Assembly: GCF_018873765.1 (NCBI RefSeq) | Contig: NC_057916.1 | Location: 26,821,501 to 26,885,500, forward strand | Source: Telopea speciosissima | Lineage: Eukaryota > Streptophyta > Magnoliopsida > Proteales > Proteaceae | Reading direction: 5' to 3' | Length of the DNA stretch: 64,000 bases | Part shown: piece after piece, positions 1 to 10,139 of the stretch | Position numbering within the stretch: position 1 is the first letter of the stretch | Layout of the letters: each line of letters opens with the position of its first letter | Position numbers and translations under genes: made by a program | The notes under the pieces: generated by a model | Told to the model about the DNA's origin: nothing | Databases searched by the model: none | Seen by the model: only the letters and a program-made list of their open reading frames with translations

Positions 1-757
1 GCGAAATGATTGTCACGTCTTCGAAACATTTCGGCTTCCCATGGGGGCACAATGATCATTTTTTTGCACCCCTGTGTCTAGGCGTAAGAGCAGCACACTG
101 CTCACACCTAGATAGCAATCTTACTCTCTCAAAATTTAATTAATAAGATATACATGTGGGGTCCTCTATCATATGGATTAATCCATGTAATCTCAAGTAG
201 TATATAGTGAAATGTCATACTTCACTAGGCATTGATGTATAGAAAAATCCATTATATAATTAAATTTTATTTAAATAAATTTTTTTCTTGTTTTTACCTT
301 AGAAGGATTTTTCAGCGTTTGATTTAATTTATCTTCATTAATAATTTTGTACATACTTAATTGTTTTTTCCTTTTTCCGTTTTTTGTATGAAGTCTTCTC
401 GAATTGGTTACTATGTCCATATGTATTTATTGACCCCTCTAACCCCCGAGTCCTGAGTCTGATACTCATGAACCGTGCTTGTTGGAATTGAAATGGGTAA
501 TGCGAATAAGAATGGCCGAATTCCCTTCATACGAGAGGGCCCACCAAGACAAAACATAATCAACCCATCAGGGCCCACCAAGGCACTGACCATATTTAAT
601 AAATTATAATGGATTAATTTTATGTATGTTACAGGGCACCCATAGGTATTTTTAAAAGGCCACAAAAGTCAGAATACAAAGCATGGGAAAGAAAAGGGGA
701 AGGGAAAGGCGAATTGTCCCAAATTACAAAATGTGTGAGTGGAATCAAAGGAAGCGT

Positions 758-882
758 CGATCCAGGGCTTGTCCTAGTGGTTCGCAACTTTCATGGGTGG
801 TTCAAGTTTTATTAACGACACTTAGTTCACATTTAATTACTTTCCAAGAAGTGAAGCCTATGGGTACCATATTTGACTCCAT
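758..882 (+). repeat. SINE-like copy, forward orientation
   Basis: About 120 bases match, in inverted orientation, the stretch at 2683-2840. The start carries a tRNA-like A-box region (CCTAGTGGTTCGC) and a B-box-like GGTTCAAGTT about 30 bases on, the layout of a tRNA-derived SINE. This copy lacks about 30 bases between the two boxes that the other copy has. No target-site duplication was found, so the identity as a SINE is inferred. Confidence 0.45.
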
Positions 883-2611
883 ATGAGCCCTCTCCTTGAA
901 GCAAGCTTCATTACCAAAACAAAAAAAAAAATTCATAAGAAGCAATCTTATTGATCACTAAATTTCCTTATAGAAAGATGGACAGACATAAGTTCACCAT
1001 CCCCATGGGACATTTGGGAGTATAAGCATAATTAGTAAAAATGGGGAAGAGTTCTCAATGGAGAGTGTAGCCCTTGCATGTGCATAAGGGCAATAAGAGC
1101 GTATGGGAAAACATTAACAGGGCATGCATTTCCACCTTTCATGGGGATGAGACAATCATTTTGCCCCTTATGTCTAACACAGGTGCCATGCTCCCCCACA
1201 AAAACCATTTCCCCATATATCCATATGGTAATCCCCCATCCCCCCCCCCCCCAATTCTCGATTTATGGCTTGGTACCGAAGTAACCCTTGTTCTTCTCAA
1301 GTTTCTAGTTTGGACCCATAAATCCCTCTCCGCAATGGTTGCAGCGGTGAGTCTCCAATGAAGAGTATTGAGCTTCCTTCCTCTTCTCCATTTCCGTCCC
1401 TAGTGGATTGCAGCGACGATTTCTCTTCTACTCCTAGTGAATTACTGTGAAATCTCCAGTCTCCCGTCAAGTAGAAGCCATCCCAATTTTAAAAGAGGTG
1501 TTGATGATTGGATCTCCACAAAACCGAGAGAATGTTGCCATTGTTTTATGGTATGTGTGCAAGTGACGTACATCATCTCAAGCCTACAAGGGAAGAAGTA
1601 CTTAAGTAACTTTGAGAGGATGGTTTCTATCAAAAAAGAAAAACAAAAAAAAATCTTTGAGAGAATGGTCCTGACACATACCTGTTTTTTATTTTTCAAG
1701 CAATGTATAATAAATGGGATTGAGTTTTCTTCCGATCACGATGAATGGGATCTCATTCACCATGTGACAGGAGAGGGCATCAGAAATGTATTTTGGAAAG
1801 ATACTAAAACCTTAGGAGGGGTTTGTGAACCTTCTGATTGTTGTTGTTCTACATGCAAGGAATTCTTATTTAAAAAGGCCTCTGTTTTCTGTTCTTTGGT
1901 GAAAAAATCCTATTAGGCATGGTTCTAAGTATCGGTATTGTATTGGCTTAATTAATCGATATCTATTGATATTAATATTGCTACTTAATACCAATATAAT
2001 CTCGATATTTAAATTTACTAAGTGATTCAAACCCAATACGGACCGATATGATTTGATCGGTATCATGTTAATATCGTTATTGATTGTGATCGTTACAGTC
2101 ACCGATACCGGTATGAATGTGAAAGTTTTGAGCCTTGCAAACGAAAGATGTGTCAACTGTTAAATGCATCTTAAACCACAGATTTAGCTATGAAATGGAA
2201 GATGACAAAAGAGGATAGGTCGGTAAACTGTGATAGGTAGTCATTGATTACAAATAGACAATGGAATGGAATTATCGGTTTGTAGTCAGCCGCCATGGAA
2301 AGTGTCAAAAGTGTTCATGAGTGATTAGCGGAAGATAGATATAATAATTCCTATTTTGGGTAGGGGATTGGTTTGCTTCAAGGTTTCTAGTTTTGATTAA
2401 TTCTTCTGTGGAAATCAACAAAATAGATTCATAATTTAGTGTATGACAAAGTTTTTCTCCACTAATAGGCACCATAGTTCACCCACAATCTTAGGGTTTT
2501 AGTATGCTTCAAAATATTCTCCCGATGTCAATTCCTGTTCTCTCTCACCTTTTTTTTTTTTTGTTTTTGGTGCAATTCAAAGGTCCACCGCCCATCAACC
2601 TCAACAGGACC

Positions 2612-2695
2612 CCACAAGGAGGCAATGAGGAGACCCACAAGGGGTCAAATATGCCACAAGGAGGCAATGAGGAGACCCACAAGGGGTCAAATATG
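2612..2695. repeat. 42-bp perfect tandem duplication
   Basis: Two adjacent copies, 2612-2653 and 2654-2695, of a 42-base unit beginning CCACAAGGAGGCAATGAGG. The copies are identical, so the duplication is recent. It lies at the distal end of the SINE-like copy on the minus strand. Confidence 0.9.
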
Positions 2696-2840
2696 ATACC
2701 CAAATGCTCCACTTCTTGGAAAGCAATTAAATGTGGACTAGGTGTCGCTAAGGAGACTTGAACCACCGATCAAGCGCCTGATGCAGTTCTTCCAAGGGAG
2801 TAGCGAACCAATAGGGCAAGCCCTGAATCGACTCCCACCT
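2683..2840 (-). repeat. SINE-like copy, reverse orientation
   Basis: Read on the minus strand it starts TCAGGGCTTGCCCTATTGG and has a B-box-like GGTTCAAGTC about 70 bases in, followed by the same tail as the copy at 758-882. This is the longer copy and probably closer to the intact element. No clear flanking duplication was seen. Confidence 0.45.
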
Positions 2841-5325
2841 CTTAGTGAATGATATCTTATTCACTGTGGATAAAGGGAAACTCCATGCTTTGATATATTT
2901 CATTGGTCAACTTAAAATAATCATTTCGAGGCAAATGATGGTATTTTCCTTTAAAATTATTTGTAGCATTTATTTAAGTAAGTATGCTTACACATATCTG
3001 GAGAATTAGATTATAAGGATAAAAAATCCAAAATGATAGTTTGACTTTAGACTCTAGATTGCTAGTTGACGTCATAACCTATCCTATCGTTTCTCTTATA
3101 TAGTTTATTTTATGGATAATTTAGTCATATGATATATAACATTCAATCAAAAGGCTGTTATGAGTTTACTCGCTTCTCCCTTGTTGCTTGCTTTCCTTCT
3201 TTTATCTCTTTCTTCATTTTTTGCTTAACTTTGTGTATTAATGAATATTTATCTTACCAATTAAAAAATTAAAATTAGAAAACAATACATAATTTTGAAA
3301 TTTTCAAACAAAATTTTGATCAAAACCTTATAAACCTATCAAGTCGTTAGTGATTTCATTTCAACTAAAGTCGAAACCGAGCTAACCCATCGAAATTTAG
3401 AAATTCCAAACTATGCCTACACCAAACCAAAGGGAGCACGGGAGAGGGCATCTATCAGATGGTTAATATACAAGGGGCTTATATCCTCTATTAACAAATT
3501 ACTTCACATGATAAACCGACCATAATCCACAATTAATAATCGAGATTAACCCCATACTTCAATATAAAAATCCCCTTTTGCTAGTGCTAATGATGTACAC
3601 GAGATTCCCTTTGACGAGGAAAGAATGTTTCCAACTTAACATTGCAATAGAAATGATCATCCATCAATTCATTCTCAAGTATTGACACGTGGCTGAGGTG
3701 CCATTTCAACGTCAAAGATGGATGCACACTCGAGGAAAAAAAGAATTTTCAACTGGATGGTGTACATTCATCTCCGTTGTTGGAACAACACTTCGATCAC
3801 GTGTCGAGCTCTTAAAAACCGTGCTAGACATGTTGGAGCGAATCCCTGCGCTGGAGAGGAACCGGATCCCATTCCCACCTTGGAAGGTGGAAACCCCTTT
3901 ATTGTCTTGTTTTGTTCGTTGCTGTATTCGGATTTTTCTAATGAAGCAGAGAAGGTGGGAAGCAACTATTACTGTCTTGTCCTCTGTGTAGCTGTTGAGC
4001 GGAAGTTTTGCTGATGAGTTGAAGATGGAATGGGAATCACATGCTGACCTGTTTCCATGGAAATGTATGGGAAACAACGTACGTTGTTCCAATAATTCTG
4101 CAAAATATTTAATAGAATTAGCTGTTATTATATATATAGGGAAGAGATTTTGTGCATGATGCATGATTATGCACATAACCGTCGGATGGGATGAAGGGGT
4201 GCACCATGGATCATCATCTTCCAATCAATGGTTGTATTACCAAAAAAAAATCAATGGTTGTGTGTATTGTTGTATGGAATAAGAATAGATTGATCAATAC
4301 TGATCTTAATACCTGATCGATCTTATATCAATGAAATGGTATGGACTAAAGGTAAAACAGTAAAAATAAAAAAAAACTCAATTTTTATCCAAAATGAGGG
4401 GTAAAACTGTTCGATATGGATGATCCATGTCGTCTGTATCAATATTCTATTGGTTTCTAGAATAGCTGATATCCAATCCAATATTGTGCACTAAATCCAT
4501 AATTGTATGCATTATCATACACAAACTTCTTCTTATCATGTTGATTATTGAATGTTTGAAACAATCTTTTTATTTGGGACCAGTGCGCTTTGGGTGGGGG
4601 TGGGCCTCAAAAGGCAAAGGAGTTACTCCCTAGTCCACACAAAGAACAAAATAGAGTTGTGGAATCTAGTTTATCCAAAAAAAGAGAGTTGTGGACTCTT
4701 ATCCAATTTAACCCATTCTTGTGGTGCTTTGTTATATATATATGAAAGAAAAAAACATCACATTAGTGTTTGTTGAATTATGGTTAATTGGGTTTTCAAT
4801 TTGTGGTGTTTTATTGAAGGACAAAAATTTTCTCCATCCATCATCTTAGGGTTCACAAACCCCTTTTAGGGTTTTAGTATGTTCTAAAATACCCTCCTGG
4901 TACCATTCCCACCCTCTCCTGCCCCTCAACGAATGGGATCCCATTCACCGTGGATGGAGGGAAACTTGATCCTTTTTTGGATATGATGTAAAATAGTGGC
5001 ATTTATGAGGAATATTTTTTTCACCTCTAGAATATGAGAAATATATATGGTTTACTACTTTAGTATAAGAATTTATTACACATAGTAGGACTGTTTTTCC
5101 TGAGCTACACATCCACTATGAAATTCAAGGATAGCACAATTATTTACCATATGGAAGGTTGGATGGTGATGACATTTCACAGACATGTAGACCCCATGGT
5201 TTCTTATTCATATGTTAAGTTTCAGTCTAACAGAGTTTATCACATGACAAAATAAAACTTCGAAAAATCAATGAAACAAATGAGACCTAATAGAAAAAAG
5301 AGAGAGGGATACACATGCAACTTTT

Positions 5326-5640
5326 ATTTTTTTGGTGCAAAAGCCCCTCAAAGAGGGAGAAGGGGGGAATATATAGAAGTCACAAAAGGCAGAAACTACT
5401 GTACAGTTCTCAAAAGGTCCTTTGAAAATGAGGAAAATAAAAAACCCTATCTAGGGAAGCTAATAGTCCACTTAGAAATAGAATGGGCAATCACATTTTC
5501 AGACCTAATTACATGACGGAAACTGTAATAAGCAAAATCATTCTTACCAATAGAATATCTTTAACCACGGAAGATATTCCATGGGGAGGCACCATAGAAG
5601 CAGACGATAGATACCTAACCAACACTTAGCAATCCTTGAG
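5326..5640 (-). mobile_element. Probable L1-type LINE 3' fragment
   Basis: The minus-strand reading gives a frame with FRHVIRSENVIAHSISKW, which resembles the C-terminal RNase H-like end of plant L1 elements (FxHVxRxxNxxAHxLAKxA). A stop follows, then untranslated sequence ending in an A-rich tail, seen as the T run at 5327-5333 on plus. Only the extreme 3' end is present, as usual for 5'-truncated LINEs. It lies beside or inside the Copia 3' LTR, so it may be nested there. Confidence 0.45.
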
Positions 5641-5779
5641 TCAAACCTACTCTTTTTGCTGAACAAAGGGTCAGCTTGACAATAGGTGCTTCACCCACCG
5701 ATGTAGGCATCACAACTAGATGGTCAGATGCAATCACATGGAGATCTCCCAACTGGCTCAAAATAATGCAAGCAACCCT

Positions 5780-6110
5780 AAGGCTTTAGGGTTGGAGGAG
5801 ACTACAACCGTATATAGGAGGCCCACGCATTAAATGAGGAGAGAGGGTTGTGTGGGGGCATGTATCAGGCAGTTGTGTGCTTGTCTTTATAAGAGTTACG
5901 AGAGAGATTTGTTTTGAGTTCTTGCTTACCCTTTGTAATGAGTAGCAATTTGTATTTATAAAACTCTGTTTACAAATGGATTCCCACACGTGGTTTTTGA
6001 AAATTTGTTACAAAATTTTTTTTGATAAGGTTGTTACAAACATCTTGATAAGGTATGATCAGGTCATGCGGAAGCTTTCAAATTTGAATTTGAACGAGAT
6101 TCCTTAACAA
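5780..6110 (-). repeat. 3' LTR of the Copia element (left edge open)
   Basis: The 5' end of the LTR is fixed at 6110 by the polypurine tract and by the copy ending at 9375. A TATA-like TATAAATA on the minus strand (about 5957-5964) marks the likely U3/R region. The repeat shared with the right-hand LTR covers 6018-6109 with almost complete identity, differing at T/C near 6059. The low-coordinate boundary could lie anywhere between about 5780 and 5213. Confidence 0.65.
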
Positions 6111-6116
6111 CCCCCC

Positions 6117-6376
6117 TCAAGTTGTAGAGGGGCGTTCGCAAATCTTCAACTTGGACTTTAGATATTCAAATCGTTGTCGAGAGAGTGGTTTGGTGAAAAT
6201 ATCAGCTAGTTGATCTATGGTTGAGATAAAGCGCACATCCAGTTTTCGTTGTGCTACCAATTGACGAACGAAGTGAAAATCCACCTCGATGTGTTTGGTT
6301 CGAACATGAAAGAGAGGGTTGGCAGTCAAATAGGTGGCACCCAAGTTGTCACACCATAATACTGGCGGTTGTGATT
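6117..6376 (-). pseudogene. Copia RNase H, C-terminal part
   Basis: The minus-strand frame carries [12 protein letters not shown] and [16 protein letters not shown], the hallmark end of plant Copia polyproteins. Upstream it should continue into PPVLWCDN, and it does, up to the insertion at 6377-6867. A stop and the polypurine tract follow at the low-coordinate side. It is part of the degenerate pol reading frame and is not expected to be expressed. Confidence 0.88.
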
Positions 6377-6867
6377 AGACTTGTAAAACAGTACGGTTTC
6401 GGTAATACGGTACGATTTCGGTACGGTACCAAAAATAGGTATCCAATACCGATACCGTTTAAGAACCCTATTTTCAATACCGCAACCGTACCGCTAAGGT
6501 ACGATTTTGGTACGGTATGAAAACGGTATATATATGGTACGGTTTTGGTACGGTATAAAAATGGTATATGTACGGTACAAAAAATGGTATAAATTTGATT
6601 CTTATAAACGGTATGAATATGAAAACGGTATATATACGATGCAAAAAATGGTATGCATACGGTACGAAAATGGTACGGTTTAAAAAACGGTACGGTTTCT
6701 GTACATATCGACGGTATGACCGTAAAAACTGTTACCGTACCGTACCGTGGTCAATACCATTTGACCATACCGTACCGTACCATTTTTGCAACGGTGCGGT
6801 TTGGTACGGTTTTACACGGGCGGTTTCGGTTTCGGTATACGGTTACGGTTTCAGATTGACACCCTTA
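6377..6867. mobile_element. GGTACGG-rich insertion in Copia RNase H
   Basis: A 491-bp block splits the RNase H frame and is flanked by the identical 9-bp sequence GTTGTGATT at 6368-6376 and 6868-6876. Removing the block and one flank restores a continuous RNase H reading. The inside is built of irregular repeats of words such as ACGGTACGG, TTCGGTACGG and GGTATATATACGG. A 9-bp target duplication is typical of Mutator-like elements. The ends (AGACTTGTAAAAC and GATTGACACCCTTA) are only weakly inverted, so the class is inferred. Confidence 0.75.
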
Positions 6868-7864
6868 GTTGTGATTGTGCTATATCAAGTTCTTGAAGAA
6901 GAGATGTAAGCCAAATTATTTCTACAGTGGCATTGGCTAAGGCACGATACTCTAACTCCGTCGATGAACGAGCCACGGTTTGTTGTTTTCGAGCAATCCA
7001 AGAAATCAAGTTGTCACCCAAGAATATTGCGTAACCACCAGTGGATTTTCTGTCATCGGGACAACTGGCCCAATCAGCATCACTGTAAGCCTGGAGACAT
7101 TCTGAGGATCCCCTAGTGAAGAGAAGACCATGTCCGACGGTTTCTTTTAGATATCTTCATATCCTTTTAACTGCTTGCCAATGATCATCTGTGGGAGTTT
7201 GTAAGAATTGACATACTTTGTTGACAGAGTAGGAAATACCTGGCCTTGTCAATGTCGCATATTGTAGAGCTCCAACTGTACTTCAATACGATGTGGCATC
7301 ATCCATTGGTTTTCCTTGCTCTTGAGATAGTCGGCTATTTGTGGCCATAGGGGTATGCATTGGTTTCACCCCTTCCATTCCTATTCGCTTTAATAGATTG
7401 ATGATGTATTTTTGTTGCGAAAGGATTAAACCATTTGTATGAGGAAGGACCTCTACACCTAGAAAGTAGTGTAGTTTGCCCAAATCTCTAATGGCAAATT
7501 CCTTTTGCAATAATGAAATGGTCTGATCCAACAGTCTCGTACTTGAGCCTGAAATCACAATATTGTCAACATACACTAGGACATACAGGCAATGAGATCC
7601 TTGACGGAAAATAAATAACGACGTGTCAATTTTGGATGCCTCAAATCCCAAACTAAGTAGGAAAGAACTGAGTCGTTGGAATCACGCCCGTGGTGCTTGC
7701 TTTAACCCATACAATGACTTATGAAGCTTGCAGACAAAGTCGGGTTTGGTTGGATCAGTAAAACCAGCCGGTTGACACATATAGACGATTTCATTGAGGA
7801 CACCATGTAGAAAAGCATTGCTCACATCAAGTTGTCTCAATTCCCAATTGTTGGCCATGGCAAT
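6868..7864 (-). pseudogene. Copia reverse transcriptase / RNase H N-terminal part
   Basis: Minus-strand translation shows [39 protein letters not shown] and [18 protein letters not shown] in the standard Copia order. The active-site box reads YVDN, so the second catalytic Asp of YVDD is replaced by Asn. In-frame stops occur near 7867 (before the [11 protein letters not shown] region) and near 7681 (where the family has APRAWF). The frame is otherwise collinear, so decay is mainly by point mutation. Confidence 0.88.
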
Positions 7865-8458
7865 TCAAAGAACGGTATGAATTGTGGTGGGTTTCACCAC
7901 AGGACTAAATGTCTCTGTATAGTCGATGCCTTCTTGTTGGTTATAGCCTTTGGCAACTAACCGTGCTTTATACAGTTTGATCGTTCCATCAGCCCTTCTT
8001 TTTATTTGGAACACCCACTTTGAACCTACCACATTGTAGTCTGGTGATGGAGAAACCAAAGACCATGTCCCATTTTTCAGAAGAGCATTAAATTTCTCTT
8101 GCATTGCCTCTCTCCATTTTGCATTTTTGTTTGCATCTGTGAAGCATGTGGGCTCTCTCTCTATTGTATACTCGGTAAAGTGTGCCGAAGGTAATGGGTA
8201 CTTGGTGGACGGCCTTGGATTTTGCCTAAGCTGCATTGGATGAGTGTGCATATTGTCCATAGGAGGCGGCCTGTTGGCTGGAGACACCACTAATGCGGGG
8301 GCTGGTACATCACCTGCAGCACTTTCCATAGTGATAGAGTCACACACGTTATGTAATTGGGGTGGGGTGCAAGCATTATCACCATGAGGCAAATGGGGTG
8401 AATTTATATGAGAGTTTGGTGGTGAGAGGTGATGAGTTATTGGGAATCGTGTGTCCAT
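7865..8458 (-). pseudogene. Copia pol segment: linker and RT N-terminus
   Basis: The open minus-strand frame contains WREAMQEKFNALLKNGTW, GSKWVFQIKRRADG and YNQQEGIDYTETFSPVVK, the conserved start of plant Copia reverse transcriptase. It is in the same frame as the integrase segment, separated from it by one TAA at 8462-8464. A TGA at 7865 ends it, where the intact family reads on. Confidence 0.88.
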
Positions 8459-8461
8459 ACC

Positions 8462-9283
8462 TTATGTGTCAAGGGCCCTTGGAGATTGTAAACTAGATGT
8501 TGAGACTGTGAGCCAAGGAGTAGGGGGTGGTGTTGAATTTATAGTGGGAGGTGAGAAGGTGGCATAACGAAACATATCTTCAATGAAGCGTGCATGCCTA
8601 GCAATGTACATGCGGTCTTGAATTAAATCTAGGCATCGGTACCCATGATGTTTAGGAGAATACCCAAGGAATAGGCAAAGGGTAGAACGGTTGGAAAATT
8701 TGTTGGAGTTGTAGGGTCGTAATAGTGGGAATACGACACATCCAAATACTTTTGAAAAAGTATAATCAGGTGTTATTTTATAAAGTACTTGGATAGGAGA
8801 TTTCTGCTTGAGAACCACTGTTGATAATCTATTAATGGAGTAAATTGCCGTTTCAAACGCATAGGACCAAAATTTGAGAGGTAGGGATGCATGGGCCAAT
8901 AGTGTCAAACCAATATCAACAATATGTCGAATTTTTTTTTCAACGGCGCCATTTTGTTCATGGGTGTGAGGGCATGCAACTTGATGCATAATTCCATATT
9001 GAACAAGGGATTTATTCAATTTTTGAAATTCCCCTCCCCAGGCTGATTGGAAGGCTTTAATTGGAAGTGAAAACTGTTTTTCCACTATGACCTTGAATTG
9101 TTAAAAAATAGTAGGCACCAAAGAACGAGCAGAAAATGAATAATACCAAATGATTTTGGAATAATCATCAACAAAAATAATAAAGTAGCGCTAGCCTGTA
9201 CTCGATAGAAGAGGAGCTGGACCCCATATATTGCTGAATATTAAATCTAGGGGAGCATTACTAATGCTTCCTGTACAAAAGGT
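8462..9283 (-). pseudogene. Copia integrase, core and C-terminal part
   Basis: The minus strand reads LIFSNIWGPAP and FIIFVDDYSKIIWYYSF near 9150-9260, then CPHTHEQNGAVEKKIRHIV and FGCVVFPLLRPYN. The box usually written SDWGGEF reads SAWGGEF, so a catalytic Asp is lost. The N-terminal zinc-binding region is missing because the deletion junction at about 9284 falls just upstream. A stop interrupts the frame near 9100 and a TAA ends it at 8462. Confidence 0.87.
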
Positions 9284-9375
9284 TTTTTGATAAGGTTGTT
9301 ACAAACATCTTGATAAGGTATGACCAGGTCATGCGGAAGCTTTCAAATTTGAATTTGAACGAGATTCCTTAACAG
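9284..9375 (-). repeat. Truncated 5' LTR of the Copia element
   Basis: This 92-base stretch matches 6018-6109 almost perfectly and starts, on the minus strand, with TGTTAAGGAATC. It ends abruptly in the integrase region. Both sides of the junction share A-rich and TTTTGTA sequence, suggesting a deletion through very short homology. Confidence 0.85.
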
Positions 9376-10005
9376 TCTTTATCCTTAAAAAAATGAGCTA
9401 TTAAAAATAAGAAAGGAAAATTATAATACATGTGAATATATGATATAATTTTAAAGTAAAATTAACACATGATCAATTTGTATGATTTCCTTAGGTACAA
9501 TGATTGGAATTATCACATCACCATTTCACATGACACAACTAAATGTATAATCCAAAGTTTAGAGAGGAAAATGTAGCTAACTAGTCAAATGAATTGGGGG
9601 GGGGGGGGTTGAAGTTTAGCTTGGTTTAAAATCTTGCAATCTAAACTATTTAAAAATATTATAATTATTTGGTTTCAATCTATCAAATTAAAATTTGTTC
9701 GAATTTAAAACCATGTCAAGCCCTTATAAGTAGGACTGCAACTTAGGTCTAAAAAAACCCAAGCCCACTGAATCTTGCCCTAAAATCTCGGGCTTAGAGC
9801 CCGAGATCGAGATGGGCCGGGATTTGGGCTGGATCCAGGGTCTATAAAGCCCAAGTCCAGCCTGGACGAGTTGCAGATCTTGCAATCCCTTCCAGAGAAA
9901 AGAAGAAAGAGAGACACTTTGTCCTCGAATTACTGGGTTGTGCCTCTTTCAGTGTTGGTCAGATCTGTTGAAAGTTGAAACGGTATACTCACTGGAGGTC
10001 CTGAA
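9376..10005. promoter_or_regulatory. Upstream region of the DHHC gene
   Basis: No coding frame is seen. It holds a run of G at 9598-9608 and a GCCC/GGGC-rich tract at 9755-9860 of a type also found near 33900-35080. The transcription start of the downstream gene is likely in 9850-10100, but no TATA box could be assigned with confidence. Confidence 0.35.
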
Positions 10006-10098
10006 ATGGGGAGCAGCTTAGGCTGCTGTGGCCTGTGGAGAGATAGACTCAGAATAAGAGAAGAGGGACTAGGAGAGGGGTTTGCCGCAGAACACTAG
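10006..10098 (+). CDS. Possible upstream ORF, 30 aa
   Basis: An ATG at 10006 opens a 30-codon frame (starting MGSSLGCC, ending AAEH) that stops at 10096-10098, 41 bases before the predicted start of the S-acyltransferase. If the transcript begins upstream of 10006 this frame would be met first by ribosomes and could lower translation of the main frame. The peptide itself is not recognised, and transcript evidence is needed to know whether it is in the leader. Confidence 0.3.
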   Translation: MGSSLGCCGLWRDRLRIREEGLGEGFAAEH

Positions 10099-10139
10099 CA
10101 ACTTTGATTATTTGGCTGGCTACAAGTTTGGAGCTGAAA

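Larger units (their letters stand above)
1..5212. other. Gene-free AT-rich intergenic DNA
   Basis: No host exon could be supported on either strand. Open frames here are short and interrupted, and none reads as a known family. The stretch contains two SINE-like copies in opposite orientation, a 42-bp tandem duplication, a poly-C run near 1240 and GGTATCG-rich tracts around 1918-2110 and 4260-4480 that resemble the hAT-like miniature elements annotated further right. Confidence 0.6.
5780..9375 (-). mobile_element. Decayed Copia LTR retrotransposon
   Basis: The minus strand reads integrase, reverse transcriptase and RNase H in Ty1/Copia order. The right edge at 9375 starts TGTTAAGGAATC. The same sequence starts the 3' LTR at 6110, directly after the polypurine tract TTGAGGGGGGT. 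The 5' LTR is cut to 92 bases and joins directly to the integrase core, so the rest of that LTR, the primer site, gag, protease and the integrase zinc region are deleted. In-frame stops and a 491-bp insertion make it non-functional. The left edge is not resolved: TGTTAAGTTTC at 5213 would fit as the LTR end, but the flanks give no matching 5-bp duplication. Confidence 0.85.

Noticed and set aside
1437-1916. 159-codon plus-strand frame in intergenic DNA
   Set aside because: It has no recognisable domain, contains low-complexity lysine stretches from A runs and has no splice or neighbour support. Chance is more likely than a gene.
5873-5892. GTCTTTAT near 5884 as partner of the GTCTT flank at 9376 for the Copia target repeat
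   Set aside because: It is not followed by the TG expected at the LTR end and lies inside the LTR; treated as coincidence.
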